64,000 nucleotides of DNA from Candidatus Kryptoniota bacterium (lineage in GTDB: Bacteria > Bacteroidota > Ignavibacteria > Kryptoniales > JAKASW01). Below, piece after piece: positions 54,159 to 63,110 of the stretch. Both the position numbers and the translations under genes were made by a program. The notes under the pieces were generated by a model, which was given only the letters and a program-made list of their open reading frames with translations, was not told the DNA's origin and made no database searches. How positions within the stretch are numbered: position 1 is the first letter of the stretch; the number at the start of each line of letters is the position of its first letter. The stretch lies in contig JAHECO010000004.1 in the NCBI GenBank assembly GCA_024641705.1, positions 62,001-126,000 on the forward strand, given 5' to 3'.

Positions 54159-55031
54159 ATGGACATAGCTGAAGAATTCTGGTACGTTTCCGCATTCATC
54201 TACTCAAGGATGAATCCGTTCATCTTACGTCATTTTGGTGTGGACAAGGTCGGCTTCTTTCTCAGAAAGATAAAGCGGCCAAGAAAGGTCAGAGTCGAAG
54301 GCTTGTTCTTCCAGGTCGAGCCCGAGGTGTCCACATGCTTCGGAAGGATAATCGGGGGACGATTCAACGAGGAGGAAACCCATAAGCTTCTGAGGAGAAT
54401 TCTCGGGAGTTTTGACAAGATAGATCTTTTCGTAGACGTCGGTGCCAATATCGGTGAGTTTGTAGTGGATATGGCCGCATCGGACAAGATTAAACGAGTG
54501 ATTGGATTTGAGCCAAATCCTTATTGCGTGAAATCGTGCGTCAAGAGCGTAGAACATAACGGACTGGCAAACGTGGAGGTGCGCCAGACGGTACTCAAGG
54601 ATTGCAGGGAAGAGGTGCGGTTCGATACGAGTGGTGACAATGCACACTTACACTCTTTCCTCACAGCCCCGCCGGAGGCGAAGGTGATGTATACCTCCAC
54701 GATCGACGACGAAATTCAAGAATCAAACGTGAAAGCTGTTGTGCTGATGGACGTTGAGGGTGCGGAGCCCCTTGTAATGGCTGGAGGCCGGAATTTCATA
54801 AAAGCAAACCTGCCGTTCATAATCTTTGAGTACAACGAAGTGTCCCGTGTTCATTTCTCGTTGGATGATGTTAGAAGCGTTCTTCCCCCCGGCTATGAGA
54901 TCTATCGCCTGAGGATGGGAGAAGGAAGCCTGGACGGTTTTCTGGATCGCAGTCTGGCTCAGACTTACAACTGTGTGGCGGTTCACAAGGACTCGCCATT
55001 TTACAAAGTGGCGCAATCTCTGGTTAGGTGA
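54159..55031 (+). CDS. FkbM family methyltransferase
   Basis: 290 residues from the ATG at 54159 (AAAGGG about 10 bases upstream). SAM binding is LFVDVGANIGEFV, the acidic residue in GFEPNPYC, and the FkbM-typical VLMDVEGAEPLVMAGG and PFIIFEYNE segments follow. It probably O-methylates a sugar of a surface polysaccharide or lipid. It overlaps the glycosyltransferase gene region only slightly and shares its strand. Confidence 0.85.
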   Translation: MDIAEEFWYVSAFIYSRMNPFILRHFGVDKVGFFLRKIKRPRKVRVEGLFFQVEPEVSTCFGRIIGGRFNEEETHKLLRRILGSFDKIDLFVDVGANIGEFVVDMAASDKIKRVIGFEPNPYCVKSCVKSVEHNGLANVEVRQTVLKDCREEVRFDTSGDNAHLHSFLTAPPEAKVMYTSTIDDEIQESNVKAVVLMDVEGAEPLVMAGGRNFIKANLPFIIFEYNEVSRVHFSLDDVRSVLPPGYEIYRLRMGEGSLDGFLDRSLAQTYNCVAVHKDSPFYKVAQSLVR

Positions 55032-55093
55032 ATGCGGCTCGTCTACTGCGAAGTTGCAGTGAAGTTGGCCGGTCCACGAGAGGTGTGTCTTCG

Positions 55094-56230
55094 ATGGTAG
55101 AGCTGATATTTTGGATGAACATGCCTTCGTTCTACCAGTCAGACCTCTTCAGGGCTCTGACGCGAAGGGACGAAATCAGTGTGAAAGTGTTTTTCGCGAA
55201 CAGGATCCCTGAGGAGCGGGTGAGGCTCGGATGGCAGGATGACCTGGTGGGATTTGACTATGAGTTCCTGGACAAACGTCGTCCGGTTGCGGATGCTGTC
55301 AAAAAGGCGTGGAGGTATCGCGGATGCATGCATGTGGTCGGTGGGTTATGGGCCGGGAGGGTTCCCGAAGCGGTTCTCGCAACGCTCTTTGTCTCCGGCT
55401 CAAAATACTTCGTTTATTCCGAAGCGCCGGACCGCAGGGTCGGCACTCCGATGCTGAAGCGAACACTCTCGATGCTGCTGGGAAGGGCGATTACAATGAG
55501 GGCCAAAGGGGTGCTTCCCATTTCACGTTTCGCGATTGAGTATTTCAAGTCCTACGGTGTCCATGATCGAAAGATTTACCCCTTTGGATATTTCCGGTCG
55601 ATGCCGCCGGGCTCAGGAGAAACGAAGCCCGCAGGATGGAGAGACGGAATAGACATCGTTTTTGTCGGACAGCTGGTCCACCGTAAAGGTATCGACATAT
55701 TGCTTTCCGCCATTGAACCGATGTTCGACGCCGACACCGGTTTGCGCCTTCACCTGATCGGGAGCGGTGAATTGGAGACAGAGCTGAGGGAATGGGTGAT
55801 GAAGAGGAATTTGTCTTCGCGTGTGCTGTTTGAAGGCGCGGTGGATTCGAAATCCATTATCGCAAGGCTCTCGGAAGCCGACCTGCTCGTTCTTCCGTCG
55901 CGCTGGGACGGGTGGGGGATAGTCGTCAACGAGGCGCTCATGGCGGGAGTCCCGGCGATCGTCTCAGATATGTGCGGCGCGGCGGATGTAATTCGGGATG
56001 GGGTCAACGGATATGTGTTTCATTCGGAGGACGCGGAAGACCTGAGAAAGAAGCTGGGGATTTTTCTGGAGCACGTGCGTGCGGGCGAATCGCTACGGGT
56101 CGGCGCGAAACAAACCGGCGCAGGCCTCGATGCCGAGAATGCTGCAAAGTATCTCATTAATGTGATCGCGCACCGCGAGTCGAAAAGAGAAGACTCGTCC
56201 GTTTATCCCTGGGTAACCGGTACCTGCTGA
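55094..56230 (+). CDS. Glycosyltransferase family 4
   Basis: 378 residues from the ATG at 55094, with GAGAGGTG 8 bases upstream. The GT-B fold shows FVGQLVHRKGIDILLSA at the start of the nucleotide-sugar domain and the SRWDGWGIVVNEALMAGVPAIVSD donor-binding loop. It transfers a sugar onto a growing polysaccharide or lipid-linked glycan; donor and acceptor are unknown. Confidence 0.85.
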   Translation: MVELIFWMNMPSFYQSDLFRALTRRDEISVKVFFANRIPEERVRLGWQDDLVGFDYEFLDKRRPVADAVKKAWRYRGCMHVVGGLWAGRVPEAVLATLFVSGSKYFVYSEAPDRRVGTPMLKRTLSMLLGRAITMRAKGVLPISRFAIEYFKSYGVHDRKIYPFGYFRSMPPGSGETKPAGWRDGIDIVFVGQLVHRKGIDILLSAIEPMFDADTGLRLHLIGSGELETELREWVMKRNLSSRVLFEGAVDSKSIIARLSEADLLVLPSRWDGWGIVVNEALMAGVPAIVSDMCGAADVIRDGVNGYVFHSEDAEDLRKKLGIFLEHVRAGESLRVGAKQTGAGLDAENAAKYLINVIAHRESKREDSSVYPWVTGTC

Positions 56231-56527
56231 GAGTGACAACGTGTAGTAAACGGGGGAGCATCCTTCACGGAGGGTGCGTAGCCCGCTTCGGTCACTCCCG
56301 GGCTGAGGCTGAAGGCCCGGGCGGCTTTGGCGGATCGAGCTCTCACAGCGTGAAAAGAGTCGTGAACTAGTGACTTACCCAATGTTTCCGTTGAGAATGA
56401 CGGTCGCTTCCGCTAAATTAATGAATCGGCGTCTGTGTGTTGCCCACCGGCGCTTTCCAGGCGCGCTGACCGCTTATAAATGTCTTGGTCGCGCTCAATT
56501 CACGATTAGCATAAGGAATCTCGTCGC
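56231..56527. other. Gap before the SDR genes
   Basis: Contains CCCGGGCTGAGG and a later GGCCCGGG that could pair, but no T-run and no gene. The SDR cluster has no strong promoter match here. Confidence 0.4.
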
Positions 56528-57580
56528 ATGAAAATATTGATTACAGGCGGAGCCGGGTATCTCGGGTGTGTATTGGTGGAGCGGCTGCTCCTGAACAATC
56601 TCCTTTCGACTAACGGAACTCGTGAGCTGAAGGTGAACGGTTTCGGAATGCTCGATGATCCTCAGTTCCATCTGAAGGAGAGAGTAGAAGTCACCGTGTT
56701 GGACAATCTGATGTACCGTCAGACAAATCTGACCGAATTCGCATGGCGGGACGATTTCAAGTTCGTGTATGGCGACGCTAGAGATTCGGATTTGATGAAA
56801 CGCCTCGTAAAGGAAAGCGACGTGATTATTCCCCTTGCCTCCATCGTGGGAATGCCGGCGTGCAAGAAGTATCCGAAGGAAACCGTGGATATCAATCAGA
56901 AGGCGGTTGAATTCATATCCGACATCTCGTCGAAGGATCAGAGAATACTCTACCCGACGACCAACTCCGGTTACGGAATAGGACAGGTGAAAGACGGGGA
57001 TCTTGTCGAGTGTACTGAATCGACGCCCCTGAATCCGATAAGTCTCTACGGGACCACGAAAGTGAACGCAGAGAACTATCTGCTGAATAACAACAAGGAT
57101 AATGCGGTCACGTTGCGGCTCGCCACGGTCTTCGGCGTCTCTCCGAGAATGCGGCTGGACCTACTTGTCAACGATTTCACGTACCGCGCTTACAACGACA
57201 GGTACATCGTCCTGTTCGAATCGCACTTCAAAAGAAATTATATACATGTAAGGGACGTGGCCAGGACTTTTATTTACGCTCTCAACAAATGGGATAAGAT
57301 GAAGGGGGAACCTTTCAACGCCGGTTTGAGCAGCGCTAACCTCAGCAAGATGGAGCTTTGCGAGAAAATCAAGGAGCAGATCCCTGACTTCTATATCACG
57401 AACTCCGAGTTCAATGCCGATCCGGACAAGAGAAACTACATCGTCTCGAACCACAAGCTCGAGACCGTGGACACCAAGGAACCCTGGTCGGCTGCACATT
57501 CAATCGAAAGCGGGATCAAGGAGCTCATAAGCGCTTACTCCATCATCTCAAACAATAACAAGAAGTTTACCAACCTGTAA
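56528..57580 (+). CDS. NAD-dependent epimerase/dehydratase (SDR)
   Basis: A 350-residue extended SDR: NAD-binding GGAGYLG (7-13), ASIVGMPAC substrate loop, PTTNSGYG and the YGTTK catalytic tyrosine-lysine pair. It modifies a nucleotide-activated sugar (epimerase or 4,6-dehydratase type); the substrate is not decidable. It is the first of three consecutive SDR genes. Confidence 0.85.
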   Translation: MKILITGGAGYLGCVLVERLLLNNLLSTNGTRELKVNGFGMLDDPQFHLKERVEVTVLDNLMYRQTNLTEFAWRDDFKFVYGDARDSDLMKRLVKESDVIIPLASIVGMPACKKYPKETVDINQKAVEFISDISSKDQRILYPTTNSGYGIGQVKDGDLVECTESTPLNPISLYGTTKVNAENYLLNNNKDNAVTLRLATVFGVSPRMRLDLLVNDFTYRAYNDRYIVLFESHFKRNYIHVRDVARTFIYALNKWDKMKGEPFNAGLSSANLSKMELCEKIKEQIPDFYITNSEFNADPDKRNYIVSNHKLETVDTKEPWSAAHSIESGIKELISAYSIISNNNKKFTNL

Positions 57581-57672
57581 GTGTCGCCGGCGGAAAAACG
57601 GGTATTGGAGACTTCAACGGCATCTCATTTCGACATGAGATGCTTTGTTGTTAATACAGAGAAAGGGAACGG

Positions 57673-58620
57673 ATGGCCGCACGTGAGACTATACTAATAA
57701 CCGGATCCCGGGGTTTTGTCGGGACACACGCCATGGAGGTGTTCTCCAAACTGAACGATTACAACATCGTCGGCGTGTCGTCGAAGGATTATGACCTGAT
57801 GAACGAAAGCTCCGTGAAGAAAATGTTCCAGGATATAAAGCCGGACTATGTTGCACACCTGGCTGCGAGGTCGGGCGGTATCTATTCAAACAGGATGGAG
57901 CCGGCAGACTACTATTACAAGAACATCATGCTCATCACGCAAACGTTTCACTATGCGTACCTGAACAGAGTGAAGAAGATCCTCGTCCCTATGGGAGGGT
58001 GCAGCTATCCCTCGACGGCGAAATCCCCGATAAAGGAAGAAGTGATGTGGGACGGTTTCTCTCAGATTCAAAGCGCCGGCTACTCGATGGCGAAGAAGAT
58101 GGTCCTCGTTCAGTCTTGGGCGTACAAGAAGCAATATGACTTCAACAGCGTTGTCCTGATACCGGGAAACTTGTACGGCGAATACGATAATTTTTCACTT
58201 ACCGAATCCCATGTAATACCTGCCATGATAAGGAAGTTCTACGAGGCAAAGAAGAACGGGACCGCAAAGCTTTCCTTCTGGGGCACGGGCAAACCGCAGC
58301 GTGACTTTGTGTATGCGCATGACGTCGCTGCGCTGCTTCCCTATTTCCTGCTTGAGCATCAAGGCGAATCGCCGGTTAATATTTCATCGGGAACTTCGAT
58401 CACTATGAAGGAGCTCGCCGCGCTGATCGCAAAGAAGGTGGGATACCAGGGAGAGATCGAATGGGACACGACGCAGCCCGACGGGCAGATGGTGAAGATA
58501 TTCTCCGTCGATCGGCTGAAGTCTCTCGGGAAATCGTGCGACACTCCTCTGGATGTGGGCCTGGAGAAGACCATAGCGTGGTTTGACTCCAACTACGGGA
58601 AGGGGACCATCCGGTTATGA
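57673..58620 (+). CDS. GDP-fucose-synthase-like SDR
   Basis: A 315-residue extended SDR with GSRGFVG near the start, AARSGGIYSN, PMGGCSYPS and the catalytic YSMAKK, a pattern closest to GDP-L-fucose synthase/WcaG (epimerase-reductase). FWGTGKPQRDFVYAHD is the family's usual reductase segment. It should make a deoxysugar nucleotide for the surface glycan. Its stop overlaps the next start as ATGA. Confidence 0.82.
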   Translation: MAARETILITGSRGFVGTHAMEVFSKLNDYNIVGVSSKDYDLMNESSVKKMFQDIKPDYVAHLAARSGGIYSNRMEPADYYYKNIMLITQTFHYAYLNRVKKILVPMGGCSYPSTAKSPIKEEVMWDGFSQIQSAGYSMAKKMVLVQSWAYKKQYDFNSVVLIPGNLYGEYDNFSLTESHVIPAMIRKFYEAKKNGTAKLSFWGTGKPQRDFVYAHDVAALLPYFLLEHQGESPVNISSGTSITMKELAALIAKKVGYQGEIEWDTTQPDGQMVKIFSVDRLKSLGKSCDTPLDVGLEKTIAWFDSNYGKGTIRL

Positions 58621-59393
58621 AAGTAGGCGTGATAGGCGGGAACGGTTTCGTCGGTTCCGCCTTTTCACGATTTCTTGAAAGGGAGTCGGTCGATTATTCC
58701 GTGATCGGCAGGGATAACTACCGCGACTTTGTGGGCAAGAAGTTCGACGTGCTCGTCAACGCAAACGGCAACTCCAAGAAATTTCTCGCGAAAGAGAACC
58801 CGCTTCAGGAATTTTCCGATACCGTGGTCAGCGTACAAAGGTCCCTTCTGGATTTCGAGTACTCTACTTATGTTCTTTGTTCAACGGTGGATGTTTACAA
58901 CAACCTTCGCGATCCACGATTCAACCGCGAGGACGCAGACATAGATCCCGCTGCTATCTCCAAGTATGGTCTGCATAAGCTGCTGGCAGAGAAGCTGGTG
59001 ATGAACTACGCGAAATCGTGGTTGATCTTTCGCTTCGGCGGGTTCGTGGGGCCCGGCTTGAAGAAGAATTCGATCTACGACCTTTTGAACAGGGTTCCTT
59101 TGAGAGTGAATGTAGACTCAGCTTATCAATACCTACCGACCGATTTCGCCGCGGAGGCTGTTTTCAAAATCTTGTCAGGAAAATTTGAGAATCAGATCTT
59201 TAATCTGTGCGGAAACGGGGTCGTTTCGCTCCGCGAGGTGATCGAGTCTGTGTTCCCGAACTATACGGCGGAGTATTTCGGAGAGAATCCGCCGGTAGAA
59301 CGATATGAAATCAATATCGAGAAGATTAGCCGGCACATTTCTGTCCCGAACACGAAAGACTCCGTTTTCGGTTTTGTGAAATCTGCCCGGTAG
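58617..59393 (+). CDS. Short NAD-dependent sugar epimerase/dehydratase
   Basis: A 258-residue SDR with GGNGFVG (8-14), CSTVDVYNN and the catalytic YGLHK. It is shorter than usual extended SDRs and has a simplified substrate domain (FRFGGFVGPG). It overlaps the preceding gene by 4 bases, so the two are translated together and may act in sequence on one nucleotide sugar. Confidence 0.78.
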   Translation: MKVGVIGGNGFVGSAFSRFLERESVDYSVIGRDNYRDFVGKKFDVLVNANGNSKKFLAKENPLQEFSDTVVSVQRSLLDFEYSTYVLCSTVDVYNNLRDPRFNREDADIDPAAISKYGLHKLLAEKLVMNYAKSWLIFRFGGFVGPGLKKNSIYDLLNRVPLRVNVDSAYQYLPTDFAAEAVFKILSGKFENQIFNLCGNGVVSLREVIESVFPNYTAEYFGENPPVERYEINIEKISRHISVPNTKDSVFGFVKSAR

Positions 59394-59476
59394 TCACCGC
59401 GGGCTGTGATCCGGTTTTCGGATCCACGGGGCTGGGAAAAAACACTTCACACTGGAGTCGGAATTTCTTCGGGGAA

Positions 59477-60169
59477 TTACGTCCGTCGGCGCGCCGTGTA
59501 CTGCGGCACCACGTTCCTATATTTCTCCCGTACTGCGATGAATTGTTCCGTCTTCAGTTCCGGGAATTTCTTCGAACCCATGTCCTCGTGGACGAAATAG
59601 TAGGCAAAAATCTTCCTGAAGAATTTCGGTTCGAAGGCTGCCCCCAGTCTCATCCAGTACTCATGGTCCGTTACATGGTCGATGGATTCATCGAAGAAAC
59701 CGACGGTATCGAACGCTTTCCTTGTCCAGAACACGGCGGGCTGGGGAATAGTGCTGTGTCCTTTTTCAACCTCGTAATCCAGGGGCCTGCCCATCTTGCC
59801 GATCGGAATCCGCAGCCTGTTCATGATGATTATTATCCCGTAACACCATTCGGCGCTGCCTATGTTCTTCGCGACAAACTCCAGCGTGCGTTTCGCTATG
59901 AAGTCGTCATCGTTATGCCAGTTGAATATGTCGCCGGTGGCCGCTCTCAAAGCGTCGTTCATCGCGGAGCCGATCCCGTTGCCGTGACGGTATATGTATT
60001 TTACCCGCGCGTCTTTGGACGAAAGCGAGATCATCTCTTCGTTCCTGTCCTGGCTATCGTCCACAATTACGGCCTCGAAATTCTCGTAGCTCTGATTCAT
60101 TATGTGCTTCATGGCCGTGCTGAGCATGTGCGGCCTGTTCTTGGTGGGGATCAAAAGAGAGAATTTCAT
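59477..60169 (-). CDS. Glycosyltransferase family 2
   Basis: A 230-residue GT-A enzyme: SLLIPTKNRP at the start, VDDSQDR (nucleotide-binding), the metal motif in NWHNDDDF, and VTDHEYWMRLG. It has no membrane helix and adds single sugars. It lies on the minus strand, converging on the SDR run. Confidence 0.85.
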   Translation of the reverse strand: MKFSLLIPTKNRPHMLSTAMKHIMNQSYENFEAVIVDDSQDRNEEMISLSSKDARVKYIYRHGNGIGSAMNDALRAATGDIFNWHNDDDFIAKRTLEFVAKNIGSAEWCYGIIIIMNRLRIPIGKMGRPLDYEVEKGHSTIPQPAVFWTRKAFDTVGFFDESIDHVTDHEYWMRLGAAFEPKFFRKIFAYYFVHEDMGSKKFPELKTEQFIAVREKYRNVVPQYTARRRT

Positions 60170-60540
60170 TTACCCTTCACTCCTGGCTAATTGTGTCTTG
60201 AATCGTTTTTCCTGGACCGGCGAGTGTAGCATGCTTTTTTTTCGGCGTGATTACCCGCCAAGTTAAGCCGTCCGGCAAGCCGAATCAAGTCCTGCTGCAC
60301 CCAGGTAGTGGGCTATTTTGAACTGGAAAAACAGGACACGGATGACACAGAACGAAACAGATTACCACGGATCGGATTATTACAAATAAACAATCCGCGA
60401 GAATCCGTGCTCTTTTCCGTCTACTCCGCGTGCAAGTGTCGGAAACTGGATTCAACCGCATAGCTTGCAAGCCCAACTGTTTCTATCCAAAGTCGCCCAC
60501 CACTGGCACCCGGAAGTACTGCAAAATCGTTGCAGAATTG
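60170..60540. other. Gap with palindromic repeat
   Basis: No gene; contains the second ACACGGAT-family repeat (60334-60420) and little else. Confidence 0.5.
60334..60420. repeat. ACACGGATGACAC...ATCCGTGCTC palindromic repeat, copy 2
   Basis: Shares GACACGGATGACAC at the left and AATCCGTGCTCTTTTCCG at the right with 18210-18291; the centres differ. Confidence 0.65.
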
Positions 60541-61623
60541 TCAGTAAGAATCTACCGGAACTATCTTCACCCCGCCGATCAGGGCTCCGTTGTTCACGTT
60601 CCCTGTGCGGTCGATGGCCATGCGGTCGGAACGGTTCTGGTCAAAATTCCAGTAGCCCACGAGTCCGGGTTCATTTCCCGTCAGCAAGTTGTTTAAGTCG
60701 GAGCCGATCTCTTCCGGCGACCTGGCGTAATCCCAGATTCTTAATTCATCCATTTCGCCTCTGAAGTAATGCCACCCGCCGAAGTACGAGTGATAAGCGG
60801 CGCCCAGGGCGATTTCATGGTTGCCGTAATACACCGGCATCGAGTGATCCTTCTCGGAAATAAGATTACCGTCCACGTAGACGCATAGCCGGTTCCCGTC
60901 GTATGTGCCTGCGATTTGAATCCACTTGTGCAGCTGGATGTTGAATATTCCACGGGTTGCCGAGCCGAGAATCGGAGACTGGGCAACGCCTAAACCGATG
61001 CCGCCCCGCTCGTATGCCAGACCGTACCCGTCCGCATGGTTCCACAGGTCGTCGCTGAACTCTTCGAGTATCGGAATAAAATCCTGCAGCGTGTCGAATT
61101 TCACCGCGACTTCGATGGTAAACTTTTTCGGATGGAGATCGCTTGTTGAATGGAACAGGACGTAACCGGAATACCCGTCGAATTGGAGCGCCATATTGCG
61201 GGCATGAGGATGGCCCCAGCTCGCCGTAATCTTTGCTGAACCGGTTGTCGGCAGAAGGAGGATGTTGACCGGCGTCGTCGAACCACGAAAGACTCTGAAG
61301 TTCGACTCACCGGTGTAAATGATCTTCCCTCCGGCGTTGTGAGCATTTACTTTGATGTGCCAGGTTCCCGGCGGCAGGTTTCCGAAAGCGCACGTTGCAG
61401 TGTCGTGCGATATTCTGAACCGCCTGAACTGTGTCCGGTACCCCTTTCTCGAGAGGACGCCGACGATCCTTGCCACATTCTGAGCGCCTTTTGTAGACAA
61501 TGTCACTTCCACGCCGGCCCGAACGGAGTTGCGGCTCTGCAATGGCAATACGCTGCCGGCCGTCTTCGGGAAGAAAGAACCGATCAAAAGAAGGATTGCG
61601 AGCTGGGAAAAGCGATCTTTCAT
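60541..61623 (-). CDS. Secreted LamG/concanavalin-A-like lectin domain protein
   Basis: 360 residues from the ATG at 61623. Signal peptide (about 1-23), a small beta domain (about 30-125, LPPGTWHIKVNAHNAGGK) resembling carboxypeptidase-regulatory folds, and a LamG jelly roll (about 140-345) with NMALQFDGYSGYV, FTIEVAVKFD, GTYDGNRLCVYVDGNLI and FRGEMDELRIWDYARSPEEI. It probably binds carbohydrate at the surface; no catalytic residues are evident. Confidence 0.85.
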   Translation of the reverse strand: MKDRFSQLAILLLIGSFFPKTAGSVLPLQSRNSVRAGVEVTLSTKGAQNVARIVGVLSRKGYRTQFRRFRISHDTATCAFGNLPPGTWHIKVNAHNAGGKIIYTGESNFRVFRGSTTPVNILLLPTTGSAKITASWGHPHARNMALQFDGYSGYVLFHSTSDLHPKKFTIEVAVKFDTLQDFIPILEEFSDDLWNHADGYGLAYERGGIGLGVAQSPILGSATRGIFNIQLHKWIQIAGTYDGNRLCVYVDGNLISEKDHSMPVYYGNHEIALGAAYHSYFGGWHYFRGEMDELRIWDYARSPEEIGSDLNNLLTGNEPGLVGYWNFDQNRSDRMAIDRTGNVNNGALIGGVKIVPVDSY

Positions 61624-61742
61624 ACCTATCACCCTACTGTAAGTTTTTAGATGCTCTACGCCTTCAGAAGAAAAAGGCCAATTATTGCAGCCGAATCTTG
61701 CAAGGTGCCCGTGTCACCTTGTCCATAGTTTCCAACACACTA

Positions 61743-62984
61743 TCATTTCTTCGATGTCTCGGTCGCGCCGATGACGTCGTAGAGTTTCAGAATTTCGGAG
61801 ACGTTTCTTCTCACGTCGAACATCTCAAGCGCCCGCGTCCGGCCGGCGTTTCCCATTCGTGCGCTGAGCCCGGGGTCGTTGAAGAGTCCGATAATTCGAT
61901 CCGCGAGCTCGTCCGGATTCCCCGGCGTCACGAGGAAACCGGTGACCCCGTCGACCACGATCTCGTCAGGTCCGCCGATTCGCGAGGCGATGACCGGTTT
62001 GTTCATCAGTCCTGCTTCGATGAGCGGGCGTGCATAATGCGGTGTCGTGGACGGGAACACCAGTACATCCAGCATCTTCACGACGGAAGGTACGTTCAAC
62101 ATCGGCCCCATCATGTGAACTCGGCCCTTCAGGGACTCCTCATCGGTCGCTCTGGCGACATTCATCCGGTACTTCCTTTCACCGCTGAGCCAGCCTCGCA
62201 GGAACGCAACCGCTGCGGAGTATCCTGAGCGGGTTTTCTTCTGCGGCACCACTCCCAGTATGATAAAGTGTGTGTCCGGAAATTGCCGGACTACCCTGGC
62301 GGCAGCTTTCACGAACTCGAGCGTACCCTTTATGGGATGTATCCCGCCGAGCATCCCGGCGACGCGGGCGTTGCCGGGGATGACAGACGACAGCGCTGCA
62401 GATCCGGAGACTTTTCCCGGGTCGAATTCACCGGGATCAATGCCGTCGTAGACCACATGAATTTTCGGCGACGGCGGAAACACCCGTGCGTCCGCATTAC
62501 AGATAAATACTATGGCGTCCGAGAATTTAATGAGAAGTCTCGTAAGAATGAACCGTCGTAGCCCGATGTAACCCGGATGCAGATGCTCGAGTACGTGCAG
62601 AAGGACGGGTGTTTTGCGCAGCCGGGCAGCGATTGCCACGGCCAGGAGTCCGGAGCCGTTCAGGTGGACGTAATCGAAATGGTTGCTTTTGAGAAAACGG
62701 TATGCATTCAATATTGAAATGGGAAAGAGGAATAGCCGGTACAGGAACATCGGGAGATATTTGATGGGATACCACACACCGGTCGTGTGCGCGAGATGAT
62801 GAATCCCTTTCCCGATGTAAGTCTCTATTCCTTCGTTCCGAAACAAATCTGCCGCCTCGCTCTCGAAGAGACACAATACATGCAGCGAGAACCTGGCACG
62901 GTCGAGCGAGCGGATAAGCGTCAGGAGTGTCAGGGGAGCACCGCCTATACCTTTTCCACCGTGGACGAACAGGATACGTTTCAC
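61743..62984 (-). CDS. Glycosyltransferase family 4
   Basis: A 413-residue GT-B enzyme: N-terminal FVHGGKGIGGAPLTLLTLI, HVVYDGIDPGEFDPG, GMLGGIHPIKGTLEFVKAAA and the donor loop FPSTTPHYARPLIEAGLMNKPVIAS with the usual ExxL-type glutamate. It adds a sugar to a lipid-linked or capsular glycan. It is adjacent to the flippase gene on the same strand. Confidence 0.88.
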   Translation of the reverse strand: MKRILFVHGGKGIGGAPLTLLTLIRSLDRARFSLHVLCLFESEAADLFRNEGIETYIGKGIHHLAHTTGVWYPIKYLPMFLYRLFLFPISILNAYRFLKSNHFDYVHLNGSGLLAVAIAARLRKTPVLLHVLEHLHPGYIGLRRFILTRLLIKFSDAIVFICNADARVFPPSPKIHVVYDGIDPGEFDPGKVSGSAALSSVIPGNARVAGMLGGIHPIKGTLEFVKAAARVVRQFPDTHFIILGVVPQKKTRSGYSAAVAFLRGWLSGERKYRMNVARATDEESLKGRVHMMGPMLNVPSVVKMLDVLVFPSTTPHYARPLIEAGLMNKPVIASRIGGPDEIVVDGVTGFLVTPGNPDELADRIIGLFNDPGLSARMGNAGRTRALEMFDVRRNVSEILKLYDVIGATETSKK

Positions 62985-63110
62985 GTCGATCTCATTTCAA
63001 TTCGATGAGCCTTAGCATCGATAACATTGGGCCCCTATCTTCAAGCTGACACGATCCAGGTCCGGAGAAAGCCGCTTTTCGCACGTGAGAATTGGCGCGC
63101 ATAACCATCT

